NCBI GenBank assembly: GCA_964006375.1
Contig: OZ023267.1
Coordinates: 86,639,406 to 86,703,405 of the forward strand
Source of the DNA: Tillus elongatus
Taxonomy: Eukaryota > Arthropoda > Insecta > Coleoptera > Cleridae
Direction: 5' to 3'
DNA length: 64,000 nucleotides
Shown: positions 1 to 12,169 of the stretch, piece after piece
Numbering within the stretch: the first letter of the stretch is position 1
How the letters are laid out: the number at the start of each line of letters is the position of its first letter
Made by a program: the position numbers and the translations under genes
The notes under the pieces: model-generated
The model's input: only the letters and a program-made list of their open reading frames with translations
Told to the model about the DNA's origin: nothing
The model's database searches: none

Positions 1-832
1 TGTAGTATAACATCTTATCAAGTAATGACCTCATACACACGATGTCTCATCTAATTCTGCTGTAAATCGTCTTCTCTGATGAAAATATCACTTATAAAGC
101 AACCCTCTAATTTTCGTGTGTAAGAGGTTATACTAATTTGTAATTCACAGTCCTCTTGTAATGGCCTATTCAGTCTTCTACGTGAGGTGGCGCCCTCTAC
201 ATATAATTTATCTTCGGTTATAGACGAATCGTTTGCCTCTGCGTCAAGGTCACACTAGAACCTGTTTATGCGTATACCTTTGCTGATACATGTTATAATA
301 TTTGTTTTGAATATTATAGACCATAGGTTGAAATGTTGAGTTCCGTATTGTGTAAAATAAAGAATGCGCTGTGACATCTACTGTCTTCATAAAATTTAGT
401 GTACATACATACGTTAAAACATAATGAACGAAAATATTACAACAAATATCATGGTGTATTAATATTTTGTATAATCTATTTTTTTAATTATTTAATAAAT
501 GAGAAATTGTGACAATGTAATTCACTTCTCCATTAAATAAATATTTTGGAGAAAAAATAAACTGGATAGAAACGAATTATTTGTTTCTATAAAACAGCAA
601 AAAAGACTGGTACGATTCACAGAATAAACATTTTTTAAATGAGACATTTTATATAAGTTTGTCCCGACTGTACTAAAAAAATATAAGAAATACCTGTTTT
701 TTTATTGCAATGCAATTGTTAATAAAATAATGGTTTGAGATCTTAGAGAAAAATTTGTAGAACCACTTGAATCTTGAAAATTGTTTTATAAAAGGATTTA
801 ATGTAAATAAATTAAAAGTAATATATTTATAT
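1..832. other. AT-rich DNA, no gene recognised
   Basis: Both strands are full of stops. I saw no domain, no long repeat and no RNA fold that I can defend. The reading frames present are short and low in complexity. Confidence 0.5.
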
Positions 833-1300
833 ATACAGGATGATTCATTAAGGGTGGCGACCGGCTGTATCTCAGAAACCGTATAAAAATTTAGTAACGA
901 AAGTAGCCAGGTAAAAAGCCTGAAAATTATTTGCAAGGTTGTAGGTGGACTGCCAGAGGGCGTAACTAAAAATCAAAAATCAAAGAACCGATTTTTTGCA
1001 AAAAATTCTTAATTAAGGTCTACTGAAAATGCAAAAATAAGAATCTTCGGAAAAATGTGAATATTTTTTCTGGAAAGAATATTTCTTTTCTCTCGCCAAA
1101 GAAGAGGTGGGGAGAGTGGGAATCTTGTTTTGAAAAAACGCTTCGAAGTCCGGTTCTGCTTAACCTAATCAAACATGGTCTTGCTCCAAAGATATCTTCT
1201 AAGCCAATAGGATATTTAAAAATTTGAACCAATTAATAAATATTTTGAATGTTAGAGGGCGCCGCGTATTTTTTTGCCAATCGTGTTGTTTCTTAAAAAT
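833..1300. repeat. possible miniature DNA-transposon end
   Basis: A TA step at about 836 is followed by TACAGGATGATTCATTAAG, which resembles the ends of TA-target miniature elements common in insects. A possible opposite-type end (AACCCTGTACA) occurs far away at about 44545, so no complete element can be drawn here. The rest of the stretch has no recognisable coding content. Confidence 0.25.
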
Positions 1301-1372
1301 ATTACATAGAAACAACAAACCAGCGAAAACCCGATATCAATATATTTTTTCTATCGAAATATATCTTTAAAA

Positions 1373-1707
1373 AGTTCGGGACGCAGCAAGTGCGTCATGG
1401 TACTGAATTTTCGTTAAATGCTTCAAATATGAATAACTAAATTTTCTATAAACTTAGAAAGTTGAATTTGGTACGTAGTAAGGTCTTCCCCAAGGCAACA
1501 TAATCACAAATTTCAATAAAATAGCTTTGGAATTTTCGGAGATAACACTTTTTTTCGAAAGAAAACTCAAAATTTTCCCGGAAAACCTTGTCCGACTTTC
1601 CTGGCTAGCAGACTTATCGAAGCTATTAATAAAAGAAATGTACTTGCCGAGTTTCCTCCAAATCGGTTAATTACTTTTTGAGTTATCCGTTGAATACACA
1701 CACACAC

Positions 1708-1797
<90 letters not shown>

Positions 1798-1935
1798 CAT
1801 ATAAAAATTGGAACTGACCCCGGATATGGGTGTAGAGATCCTAGTTCGCGTTTATTTGAAAAAATGTTTGCAAAGTCTCACCATCGATACCTCTTCTATT
1901 AGTGAATTTTTTTAAATAAAAATTCACTAAAAACA
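1373..1935 (+). repeat. (TA)n-core dispersed repeat, copy A
   Basis: This is one copy of a repeat seen at least six times in the window. It starts with GACGCAGCAAGTGCG, followed by an AT-rich arm that ends in a near-constant block (ATCGGTTAAT...TTGAGTTATC). Then come (CA)n and (TA)n (about 1696-1794), then a second constant block (CTGACCCCGGATATGGG), and a short hairpin made of AGTGAATTTTT and its complement. The microsatellite sits at the same internal position in each intact copy. The left and right ends share a subterminal inverted motif (GCGAATTTTCATTAAA versus AGTGAATTTTTATTTAAA), which suggests a non-autonomous foldback or MITE-like element. Confidence 0.7.
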
Positions 1936-3481
1936 TGTAAATAGTGGGGATTTTTTCTTTACTTTTCTAGCACACCCGTTACTCCCAACGAAATTTAACA
2001 AATTTTTTCTCGTTAGAAAACGCACATAAAAAGAATCCACTAAAACAACTGATAACAATAATTGTTAACATAAATAATGAAACGTAATTAAAGTAACGTT
2101 ACTCATAAAACCTGAATTAGAAAGATCTCTGGCTAATGGACTTGAGTTTCCGAGGCCATATAATACATTTTAACTAACTTACTCATAACACAAATTTACT
2201 TAGTTATTTTAGTTACTCAAAATATTTTCCATCATTTATTATGCACAAATTCAGCGTTTTTAGTAATGGAATTTTATCCCAGATCTCTTAAAATGTCTGA
2301 TAGTTTTATGTAGATTAGCTGTAACATGGCAAGGACGTCAAATTGGTAAAACTACTTTCATCGGATATGTTTCAAAAGTGAAGTAATCTTTCGACATTAC
2401 AATTCTATTCTGTTATTATTTATTTTTGATATCTTGGCAAAATAAATTTCTACATTTGAAAGGTCAGTTTTTCGTAATGCCTTATTTTTCTAATGAAGAA
2501 GCTTATGATGCATACTAGGTGTGTATTTTGAAAGCCTTGAAAATGCAGTCATTGCTGAAAGGGAATATGCGTTACCATATCCTGGAAGACCGGAGTCATT
2601 TAAGAAAAGTTCTTAAAAGATTGGCAAGACGACTACGAGAAACCATAATAATTCAAAAAATAATAAACCGATTTTGATGAAACTTGGGCACGCGTGTTCC
2701 TTTCGTAAATGGGTTGGGCAGGTTCGTTAAAAAATCCGACTACATTTCCGAAACAATTTTCTGTTTTCTTCTGAAGAATTTTTGTGCCTTCAAAAATAGC
2801 CAATTTTAAGCAAATTCGGTGCGCGAGATGCTAATATATAGCGTATACTACATATAAAAATTTAGATCTCTAGTATTGATGTAAAAATATTAAGCATAAA
2901 AAATGATTGTGTCCCACTGAAAACAGTATATGTTAGTAACAAAATGTATTGCATATTACAGACAAAGATTAAGTTTTTTGTGCAGAAAGGTCAAAAAGTA
3001 CAAAAAAAGATTTTAAAATGTTACGATTTTCTTTTAGAAACGTCAAACTTGCGATTTTAAACGTCAAAATTGGTCATTTTTAATAAAACATTCTAAAACG
3101 AAGACGGCTTTGGACAATAAAGATTGCACAAAGTGTGCTCAACAGAGGATTACATTTTGTTTCAGTAGCTGTTTTTCTTCATTTGACTTATATATTTGCA
3201 GAAAATTTATTTCAGACAAATATACCCTTAATGTGGTATTATAGCAGCCGTTTAAATTATAGACTTTGCGTGTAATTTAAATGGGTTATATATTTTTTAT
3301 TTAACAAATAAATAAATTTGAAACAGTTCCCCTGTTTAATCAATAAATAGATAAACGGACAAACTATATACAACTGGTAGTAATAGTTCGGATTCAGCAA
3401 GTGCCTTTTAATAACGCAGTTTCATCAACATTTTAAAAATTTTAATAAACAAATTTTCTCTCAAACAATAGGATGCAACTT
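1936..3481. other. AT-rich DNA with a decayed (TA)n-core repeat relic
   Basis: Bases 2625-2775 are a minus-strand, microsatellite-free relic of the right-hand arm of the (TA)n-core repeat (compare 57850-57990). Bases 2975-3110 resemble another part of the same composite family seen at about 22290-22340. No gene was recognised. Confidence 0.45.
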
Positions 3482-4825
3482 TAGTAGAAGGGCGACGATA
3501 CCCGCCATCTTGGATAATTATAATCCCATTAATTACTCTTTAATGACGTTGTCAAGGTCATTATCTAGTTTTTAATTATCGTAATTTTAATGATCTATGA
3601 CGTCTGTGGCTCTTTAATTTGTTTCTAATTGGTGTAATATTACTGATTAAAATCGCTTGTTAAGCGTAAAATCATTATTAAATTAATGTTGGTTTTCACA
3701 TTATTTAATTTAAGGTGCTATTGAACATACACCAATGACGACATAACATAGTTTTAATATTTTGAAGGAATGTTATACTATTCTTGTCATATGGTAAAAG
3801 TTTAATTGTTTTATGTAAAACCCAAGTCAACAAATTGCTTCGTGTCTATATGTAATGGGTTTATTATATGCTTTAAAGCTACTTGATGAAATTTGGAAAG
3901 TTTTTATTTCTTGTTTGGTCAGCAAGTAATATAACGTAATTTAATTAAACTCGTATCATTTTATAAAACTGAAGGAAGTTTTGGACATATCAGTAAAGAT
4001 ATAATACAGTTTTTATAACTATGGAATTTTTCGACAATTGTACAGTGAATAATGGTCAGCAAGTTTTTAAATTTCATGTGGTTAAATTTGTCTATAAACA
4101 AATCAGGTGAGTTAAACAAATTTAATATCTAGCTTTGTATAAGTCAATAATCAATATCATTAATTATGTTTTATAGGTAACTAGGTCGTCTAATTTAAAT
4201 GGTTTATTAGCCAGCGAAATACTTTTGTTGTACAGTCTGGGTTTTTTAGTGCGAAACAGCAATACTTTAACGCCGTAAGTTTCAGAATGACATACCTCAG
4301 GGGCTTTCCGAATATCCTGAATTACAACAAATTTCTCTGAATTTCAAAGTACCTATATTTATTTATTAGTAGGTAAGCATTTTACTTAAGAGAATAAATT
4401 CTACCAATTTTAATTTAGAAGCTTATCATCCTGTATCTTAGCTTGTAGACCCCTCCGCATTTCATGCAGATAACTCAAAAACTGCCACAGCTGATTTTAT
4501 CCTGTTTTCGATTATGTTTATGATTTATCCTAGGCCTTGTTGAACTGCTACATTTTTGCTCAATGCTCTTTTAATAATCTCTTATCTTTACATAAGTGTT
4601 TTAAAGCTGTAACATTAGGAGTAAATTCCTACAAGGGAGAGATTACCAGTAGTATACACCTGTGTTATCAACTAAGACAGTGCGTCTTGGATGTAAAAGT
4701 ATATTGTGTATGTTTCTCATCATCTTATTTAAATTTATAGCAAATCAGTCTATTCATAAATGTATAAACAAACTTTTTTTTTGTGAGAAACAATACACAT
4801 TTGATATTGCTGATTTATTTTCCAG

Positions 4826-4972
4826 AATGCTCTACAGGAACTGCTGGACAATACTCTCAAATATTGCGGACTGGGCGATCTCGTAGACATAAGACTAAAT
4901 AATGAGAACTACCCTGATAAACCTATGGACGTCTCGTTCCGTCGTTTAAACCAAATTACGGAAAATGTCAAC
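4826..4972 (+). other. exon-like open segment in the inverted-repeat arm
   Basis: A polypyrimidine stretch and an AG (TTATTTTCCAG) are followed by an open frame (NALQELLDNTLKYCGLGDLV...) that runs to a stop near 4990. The right-arm copy (about 12700-12840, minus strand) keeps the frame open with only a few residue changes. I do not recognise the protein. It could be a host exon captured in the repeated segment. A donor site is not obvious. Confidence 0.3.
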
Positions 4973-5311
4973 TTCAATATTGCTTCGTAGATTGTGTAGA
5001 TTAATGCAAACTTTTTTTGGTGCAGGACATATTAACTCTAAAGCTTGATCTTGTTCGGTTACCAGTTGGCCGTGAATATAAAAATCGTACAGGTTTTGGT
5101 TCGAAGCTGTTTTGGAGAACGAAGTAGAAAACTCTTGTAGAAAATACTGATAATAATTGTTTGACATATGCTTGGTCGCTGGAAAAAGCCTTTGTAGATA
5201 AAGATCATATTTCCTCATATATAAAAATAGCTCAGTCCAGGGGTCTCTTAGTCCAGCAAGCTTCAGATTTTTGTAAAAATGTAGATTAGCCTCACGGTGG
5301 TAATTATTCAC
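4946..5311 (-). CDS. unknown 121-residue open frame, duplicated in both arms
   Basis: This is an open frame of 121 codons starting at 5311, with MNNYHREANLHFYKNLKLAG at its N-terminus. It is tyrosine- and leucine-rich and has no signal peptide, zinc-binding pattern or transmembrane segment that I can see. I do not recognise a family. The right-arm counterpart (12345-12600) keeps the first 60 or so residues and then shifts frame. It overlaps the edge of an exon-like segment on the opposite strand, so at most one of the two is likely real. It may be a transposon gene, a captured host exon or chance. Confidence 0.3.
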   Translation of the reverse strand: MNNYHREANLHFYKNLKLAGLRDPWTELFLYMRKYDLYLQRLFPATKHMSNNYYQYFLQEFSTSFSKTASNQNLYDFYIHGQLVTEQDQALELICPAPKKVCINLHNLRSNIEVDIFRNLV

Positions 5312-5579
5312 ATCTTTACACTTCTTAAAATTATCTAAATGAACACACTATATGTGTGTATAATAATAGAAAAGGCAGTGTTGTTTATGTTGAAGGTGTT
5401 TTCGATGAAGGTAAACCATTTTTACATTTATTGTTGGAAAACGGTTATCATAATCAAATTGTAAGCTCGGCAGCAGGCTATTTCTGTAAATACTACAAGC
5501 AGAGATTATAGGATCCTGGACACTACATTTAAATACATGTAAATTTTGTAGTCTAGTAGCGTTTTAAAAATTATATTTC

Positions 5580-7480
5580 GCTTAACACAAACACAAAAAA
5601 TCAGAAACTTAGAAAGGTTACAACATTCAGGAAATCAGTGAACCCCCGCAAACACATAACTTCTACATAATATTTGAAAACTTAAGCGCTACATATTTTA
5701 TACTGAAAAAAATATTTTCTAGATAAAGGTTACAAATACGGCCCAGCATTTGAATTTACAAACAGAAGTATAGAAATATTAACCTTTGAATCTAAAATAG
5801 CTTCCTGATATACCCGGCTGCGCGAAAAACTTGAAAAATGTGGATTTTTAAGTATACTTGCTTCAACAATATCAGAAAATGATTAAACTTTAACCAAATC
5901 TGATAAAGAAAAAGCAAACACAACCGTGGCTAAAAATAGCGTATTATGCAACATAAAAATGATTTATATTATTATCGCAGAAAAGTACAGAAATTAGGAG
6001 ATACCCCAAAAGATTCCTTACAGACAAAATTAAAAAAATCGGATTAGAAATACATCCTTGTGTGTACCTTTTATAAAAAATCCGCAACCACCAGATATGC
6101 GTGGATATTTAAAAATACATAAACCAAATTCATAAGACAGCAGTTAGTTATGTTAAATTATAATATAGCCAGCAGATTGGTTTCACTTATTTAAGAACAC
6201 AAATACATTTCAAAATATTCAGCTAAGAATTTTCATGAAGTATAACAGAATTTAAATAACACAATTATTCCTTCAAACAGTGAATTAGTTTGGTTTATGT
6301 TAGTGGCATGTATTCAAGAATTCCTCCTAGACAATTCTTACCCTCATTAAAAAACAGTTTACTAGAAACGAAAGTAAATGTGATGAACAAAAATGGAATA
6401 GTGAATCTGTTGATCGAATTTACAAAGCAAGCTGATCTAGATTTAGTGAAAATATTTCTCTGCAAAATGAAAGCCTTCTTCTTACGGAAAGTCCGTTGTC
6501 CCGTTTATTGGCCGATATATTCATGGAAAATTTAGAAAAGCAAGTTCTAGCAGTAAAAGTTTCACATAATATTATCTTTTGATACAGATATGTAGATTGC
6601 ATTTTAACATGTTTTCGAGATAGTCTTACAGAATTAAATGAATTTTTAGAGTTTCTTAATAACCCCATGCAAACATTCAAATGTACTTTAGACAAAGAAG
6701 CTAACGATACTATAGAGCTCTTGCGTGTAGCCATTAAAAAGTTAGAAAATACTTCACTTGACTTTTCAATATACAAGGAACAACTATACCATACGATTTA
6801 TGTCACCCATTTTTACAAAAGCTTCGTCAGTCTACCATTTAAAGATGATGCATCGTGCATTTTCAATACCTATATGCCTGAAACGACTCAAAAAATAAAT
6901 TTTATAAATCAAGCAAACAGCGTTTAATAATGTAAACTCTGTTAAAATAATGGATAAGATAATAGACAAAAAATAATACAAATTAGTCATAAATTTAATT
7001 TACCCAAATATGTATTAGAAAAAAAAAGATAACAAATATGTTTCGAAGACTTACTTTGCAAACATTTGAGAAAAAATGTCTGAAATGTTAAGTAACAGTA
7101 CAAATAAAAAATAGCTTTTAAAACTTAGAACATGAAGCGTGATTTCCTATTTAACTAGAAACAAATCATATTTGTTGACAAAAGCTGGAATTTATAAATC
7201 AGCTTTGTAACGCAGTCCACATCTGCCAAGCTTATAGAAGTTTTAACATCAGATACAAAGAACATATTTCTGCACTTAGAAATAAGCACTCAATATAACC
7301 TCACAGTAAACAACTACATGGAGTAACTAGATTTTTTTAATGAAAAGCGCAAAGGCTACTTTTTGAACCTTTATTTATAAAAAAGCACATACATACACGA
7401 AAACAAATGTCTTTTCTTAAATGAACAAATTCATTTTCGGTTGATTCCTCTTTCTTGGAAACTTTTGCTTTTAATTTAGT
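5580..7480 (+). pseudogene. decayed Penelope-like element (RT and GIY-YIG remnants)
   Basis: The sequence holds consecutive frame-shifted pieces of a Penelope-like element protein. At 6091-6135 there is MRGYLKIHKPN, the family's N-terminal RT signature. At 6503-6543 there is LLADIFMENLEKQ, part of the RT palm. At 6587-6603 there is RYVDCIL, where the usual YVDD catalytic pair has become YVDC. Near 6605-6720 there is a segment like NEFLEFLN...TLDKEAN. At 7185-7310 a GIY-YIG-like segment ends in RSFNIRYKEHISALR. PLEs code for a telomerase-like RT joined to a GIY-YIG endonuclease and move by target-primed reverse transcription. Many stops and frameshifts make this copy dead. Its 5' part is paralogous to 8240-8560. 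Confidence 0.75.
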
Positions 7481-7598
7481 GTATCACACAAAAAACATTT
7501 ATCTATATTAAAAATATTGCAATAATGTAATAAGTTAATTTGTATCAATATTTTTGTCATAGAGAACCTACTTCTTTTGCTGTTATTGTTAGTTAGTT

Positions 7599-7599
7599 A

Positions 7600-7684
<85 letters not shown>
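7599..7684. repeat. (ATT)n microsatellite
   Basis: An almost pure trinucleotide tract of about 28 units. Confidence 0.95.
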
Positions 7685-8239
7685 GCTATGGTTATTATTG
7701 TTATAAGTTGATTTTACTTTGACGCTAAATATAGAAATACATCACACAGACATTTTAGAAACGTCATTTGTCATTTTAGTTTTTTTGATGAAAATACTGT
7801 AGTGTGGCAACGGATTTTTATCTATAAATAAATTCAATTTTCTTCTGTCTGACGATACCGCTAAACGGTAACACCGATTCCAGAGAAAACAGAAGCAATT
7901 TTGAAGCCAGAGAAGAAGTCTCTACATCTGCATTGAGTAACAAATTGCCAAAACATATCAGCAGACCACCAATGTAGTGTAGTGTCAAACACAGATGCGG
8001 CTTATTTACCTAGCGTTCACATGACTGCAATATATATAAAATAAAATGGAACCGGATATTTTTTCAACAGTTTTATTCAACATATACAAAAAGGCTCAGT
8101 TATTTATCAAGAGATAATGTAGAATATAATTTTGTAATTTTCAAGTTATTCAAGATATCGCAAGTCCTTACCGCTAGTAAAATGTAGTTTCTACTTAGTC
8201 TTCTAAGAAGCAATTCTGCTGACACTTTTTCAAAACTTT
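7685..8239. other. AT-rich spacer, no gene recognised
   Basis: Frames are broken throughout and no repeat partner was found in this window. Confidence 0.4.
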
Positions 8240-8560
8240 TTTTTATTTGGAAAAATTTCGCTTATCACAAACAAACAAAATCAGAAATCTAGAACGGGTA
8301 CAACATTTATGAAATCAGTGAACAGCTACACCGCAAACACATAAATTCTACACAATATTTGAAAACGTAAGAGATACATTTTATAAATGAAAAAGAAATC
8401 TAGATAAAGGCTACAAATGCTGTCCAGCATTTAAGTTTATAAACAAAATTATAGATATATTAGCTCTTGTATCCGAAATAGCTTCCAGATATCCCAGGCA
8501 ACGCTAAAAACCTGAAAAAGGTGGATTGTTGTTAGGTACACTTGCTTCAACAACATCACT
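8240..8560 (+). pseudogene. second PLE relic, 5' piece, split by a LINE
   Basis: This stretch aligns with 5580-5870 of the first PLE relic (shared blocks include the AGATAAAGG region and a GATAT(A)CCC motif). Similarity stops abruptly at about 8560 and resumes at about 11758, where the text matches 5872-5915 (CAAATCTGATAAAG). The LINE between 8561 and 11757 is therefore an insertion, with the first PLE serving as the empty site. No intact coding frame remains. Confidence 0.65.
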
Positions 8561-11500
8561 ATTGCACAATTGATAGTCCCTTTATTAATCTTATTTTTAA
8601 AGGGGTAGACATTGATCCAATCCAATCCGTAGCAGGTGGTAGTGGAATTGTCCTTTACGTAATAGTAAAGGATTTTTTCACGCCCGAGGAGGTACCACCC
8701 CATACATCAAGGGGCCGGTGAAGTCCCAACGGACGTTTCCAGTTCTGGGGTATAAGTCGGTTTCCCTTATAAGCAAAAATGATGATGGCTCCTCCTTGTA
8801 CAAAATATTCCGGAGGCAAAATACCCCTCCATCCAGATCTCCGGGAGAGGGGTGTACAGGGGGCGCCAACATCAAGATTTAACTTATCTTTTTCGAATAT
8901 ATGTGGCCTAAATTCTAACCTGAACTCCGTCCACGATTTCCTCCAGGCTAACAGGCCCCAACTCCTCTTCCTCATCGAAACCCATATCAGTGCCAAAACA
9001 GCCACTAATCACCTCAATTTCCCGGGGTATGAGCTCCTTACTTCCTTTAGATTACATGGAGGCGTGTGCGCATATGTCCGTAGCAATCTACCCTGCACCA
9101 GACATCCCAATTTAGAAGCTGGAAGAAAAGACATACTATGGATAAAACTCTCTCTCAGGGCTGCAACTAAATTCATCTGTTGCATTTACCGGTCACCTTC
9201 TGACAACAACTTTGTCCAGCTCTTTGACTACCTTTCTGAAAAAACCGACTATCTGATTTCTGAATACCCTTCCTCCGAGGTCACTATTCTTGGTGACTTC
9301 AATGTCCATAATAAGGAATGGCTAGGATCTTCAAAAACCGATCCACAAGCCTTTGCAGTCAGCAATTCTTTAGCCAATATGGTTCAGCAACCTACTTACT
9401 TTCCTCGTATCCCAACAAACAGCTCAAATCCCTTGGATCTTCTTCTTACTACACAACCTGAATGCTATAAGATATCAGTCACCGCCTTCCTTGGTCGCCC
9501 AGACCACGGCATGGTCGTTGCTTCCTGCGCGATGCAACCCGAGGTCACACAGTCATCACAGCCACGTATCGTTTGGCACTACAACTCCGCAAACTGGGAC
9601 GAAATGCGGGACTACTTTTCCTCATTTCCATGGGCGTCTGTCTGCTTCTCTCATCCTGACCCCTCTGATATCTCACAAAACGTCACCGAAATTATCCAAG
9701 CTGGCATGGAATTATTTATCCCACATACACAGAAAACCTCTTCAGCCACTCAAAAGCCCTGGTTCTCTAAATCCTGTGACAAGGCCAGACTTGAAAAGGT
9801 CAAAGCTCACAAAACGCTTCTACACAATCCCAGTCAAGAAAATCGTCAAGCGTTTAACGATGCAAGAAACCGCTATGTCCGCATTCTTTCTGAGGCAAAA
9901 AACTCGTTTAATAACCACATTAAAAACAAAGTCCTCTTAAGCTCCAACGGTGGCAAACCCTTCTGGACTCTTCCTAAATCTATTGGGAATAATTTCTGCA
10001 AAAGCACGTTCCCACCTCTTGTCTCAGGTGATGAAATTGTTTCTACCGCCCTGGGCAAGGCTGAACTTTTTGCTTCGTTGTTCGCCGGCAATTCTACTCT
10101 CAACCCACCTCCAAATGTTCAACCACCAACAGTCCCCAATGTCGCGCATACAATGACGGATATCATTTTCAAAACTAAAAAGGTACGTAAGATGCTCTCT
10201 TCTCTTAATACCAGGAAAGCCTCTGGCCTTGACGAAATCCCAGCAATTGTCCTCAAAAAATGCGCACCAGAGCTTGCTCCTGTCCTGACTCGTCTGTTTC
10301 AGATATTTTATAATAAAGGCATATTCCCTAGTAACTGGAAAACTGCTCGAGTACAACCCATCCCCAAGAAAGGATCCAAAGCGCTTCCAAGTAACTACAG
10401 GCCTATTTCTCTCCTTTCAGTCGTCCCTAAAGTGATGGAAAAGTATATAAACACCGAATTACTAAAATTTCTTGAAAAACACAGTCTAATCCACGACAGG
10501 CAGTATGGATTCCATCAGCGCAGATCGACTGCCGACCTCCTTTCCTTTGTCACCCATTCTTGGAACAAGTCCATGGAACAACACTGTGAATCCCAGATTG
10601 TTGCTCTAGACATATCCAAAGCATTCGACCAGGTCTGGCACGCAGCGCTGCTTAATAAACTTCCGGCCTATGGCCTACCACCAAAACTCTGTATGTGGAC
10701 AGCAAATATCCTCTCCAACAGGATCATATCTGTTGTTGTGGATGGCCATTCCTCTAAACTGTATCCAATTAATGCAGGGGTCCCTCAAGGTTCAGCTTTA
10801 GCCCCTACTTTGTTTCTTCTCCACAGCAATGACCTCCTCTCTAGCACATCCAACCCAGTTCACAGCTACGCGGACCACAGCACCCTCCATTCAAATATAC
10901 AATATTCTAAGCCTGTCTCTTTAGCCCAATTAGATGAGGATCGCAGACTCATGGAGGGTTCTGTCTCCGTGGATCTCCAAAAAATATTAGACTGGGGAAG
11001 TAGAAATCTTGTACAATTCAACCCCACCAAAACTAAGTCTTGCTTTCTTTCTCACAAGAGATACACCAGCCCTAGACCCATCACAATGAACAACCAAGTC
11101 ATTCAAAGTAATGAGTCCTTTTCTCTTGTTGGCATTTCTATGGATCGAAATCTTAATTGGCACCAACATGTCACATCAATTGCAGAAGCGGCTGCTAAGA
11201 AATTAGGTTTCCTCTTCCGGGCTCTCAAATACTTTTCACCAGCTAATCTCTATACCTTATATACTTCACAAATAAGGCCAAACCTCGAATACTGCTCCCA
11301 CATCTGGGGTGCCGCTGCCGCTTCTACACTCGCTATCCTGGACTCCATTCAAAAAAGAGCTATACGTCTCATCGGTGACCCTACCCTCACCCAAAGGCTG
11401 CCATCCCTTGCCCACCGACGTGCCGTTGGTGACCTCTCTCTCTCTTTTATAGATATCTGCACGGGCACTGCTCAGAGGAGCTTTCCTCCATAGTTCCCCC

Positions 11501-11757
11501 ACCTGCTGTTCCCAACAGATCTACCAGGGGAACTCTACAGGTCACCAGACATAGAACATCTTGTTATGCTCGCTCTTTTGTCCCGAGGACTTCCAAGTTG
11601 TGGAATTCCTTGCCGGCACATGTTTTTCCTTCTCCTCCGAACCTCCAAACCTTCAAGTCCAGAATTAACAAGCTGCCTCTTTCCTCCTTGTCAACACCCA
11701 CGGTACGAAGGTATTTAGGCTGTAAGCCCTCGTGGTGTGTTGTTGAAATTTAAAAAA
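8561..11757 (+). mobile_element. non-LTR retrotransposon (jockey/CR1-like LINE), 5'-incomplete
   Basis: The insertion is bounded by comparison with the paralogous empty site at 5870: the left junction is near CAACATCA and the right junction follows a short A-run (about 11749-11757). It carries one endonuclease/RT frame and a 3' end with a short poly-A tail. There is no ORF1, so it is either 5' truncated or from a family with a single frame. Its base composition is clearly less AT-rich than the flanks. A target-site duplication longer than about 4 bp (ATCA) is not apparent. Confidence 0.8.
8779..11493 (+). pseudogene. LINE ORF2: AP endonuclease and reverse transcriptase, inactivated
   Basis: The 904-codon frame opens at an ATG at 8779, although the real start may lie further 5'. 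Residues about 33-250 form an apurinic-type endonuclease: ICGLNSN, the IETH glutamate motif, GDFNVHNKEW, and PDH near the end. Residues about 480-760 form the RT: SGLDEIP, the RPISLL block, LDISKAFDQVWH with the first catalytic aspartate, GVPQGSALAPTLF, then YADH at 10867-10878. The normal motif is YADD; a GAC-to-CAC type change has replaced the second aspartate, so polymerase activity should be lost. A frameshift at about 11455 cuts off the C-terminal tail, which continues in another frame to about 11745. The product would copy its own RNA at a nicked target. The clade (jockey, CR1 or relative) is not certain. Confidence 0.85.
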
Positions 11758-11815
11758 AATCAGGAAACTATTAAGCTTTTAGCAAATCTGATAAAGGAAA
11801 AAAGTTGAAAACGTA
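11758..11815 (+). pseudogene. second PLE relic, continuation after the LINE
   Basis: The sequence is paralogous to 5872-5930 of the first PLE relic and resumes exactly where similarity stopped at 8560. It carries no usable frame. Confidence 0.55.
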
Positions 11816-11839
11816 TCAGTTTACGCATCAGTAAAAGAA

Positions 11840-12109
11840 TTGCACAATAAAGAGACTTGTCACTGCGCCAGAGGAGCTTCGGGTATTTGTAAAAGACAAG
11901 AAGCTAATGAAAAAAGAAGACTGTTTTACCAAACAGAAAAAGGAATTGCAATCAGAAAGGCGTACAGAGAAAAACAAGTTCAAAAGAAACAGCTGATCAA
12001 ACAGTTAATGAAACTGGGTCTAAATAAAGAAGCAGAATTGCAGAGAGAGAGAGAGAGAGAGAATTTTAAAATTAGTTTACTTATATACAATTCAATCCAT
12101 TTGTATTGA
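11840..12109 (+). CDS. unknown short lysine-rich frame
   Basis: An 89-codon frame rich in K, E, R and Q. It contains CHCARGASGICKR and then a basic helical segment that could form a coiled coil. It runs into a (GA)n tract at about 12044-12061. No family was recognised. It lies between a PLE relic and the right inverted-repeat arm and is probably a leftover of a mobile element or chance. Confidence 0.2.
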   Translation: MHNKETCHCARGASGICKRQEANEKRRLFYQTEKGIAIRKAYREKQVQKKQLIKQLMKLGLNKEAELQRERERENFKISLLIYNSIHLY

Positions 12110-12169
12110 AACACTGTTATAATTATGACCAGGGTTGACTTAAATTTCCAGAGATAGACTTGACTGTCC

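Larger units (their letters stand above)
3482..5562 (+). repeat. left arm of a 2-kb inverted repeat pair
   Basis: Read on the plus strand this arm matches the reverse complement of 12170-14178 with only scattered differences and a roughly 70-bp insertion near 5467-5537 that the right arm lacks. It begins at AGTAGAAGGGCGACGATACC. The outer flanks of the two arms differ, so the left limit is sharp at about 3482. The pair encloses about 6.6 kb with two PLE relics and a LINE. It could be the terminal repeats of a giant transposon, or an inverted segmental duplication. No target-site duplication could be found. Confidence 0.7.

Noticed and set aside
1567..1902. Long poly-YI frames across the TA tract (similar ones at 20117, 22600, 27001, 27427, 41210, 49628, 52847 and 55272)
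   Set aside because: They are translations of (TA)n and (CA)n microsatellites and hold no protein signal.
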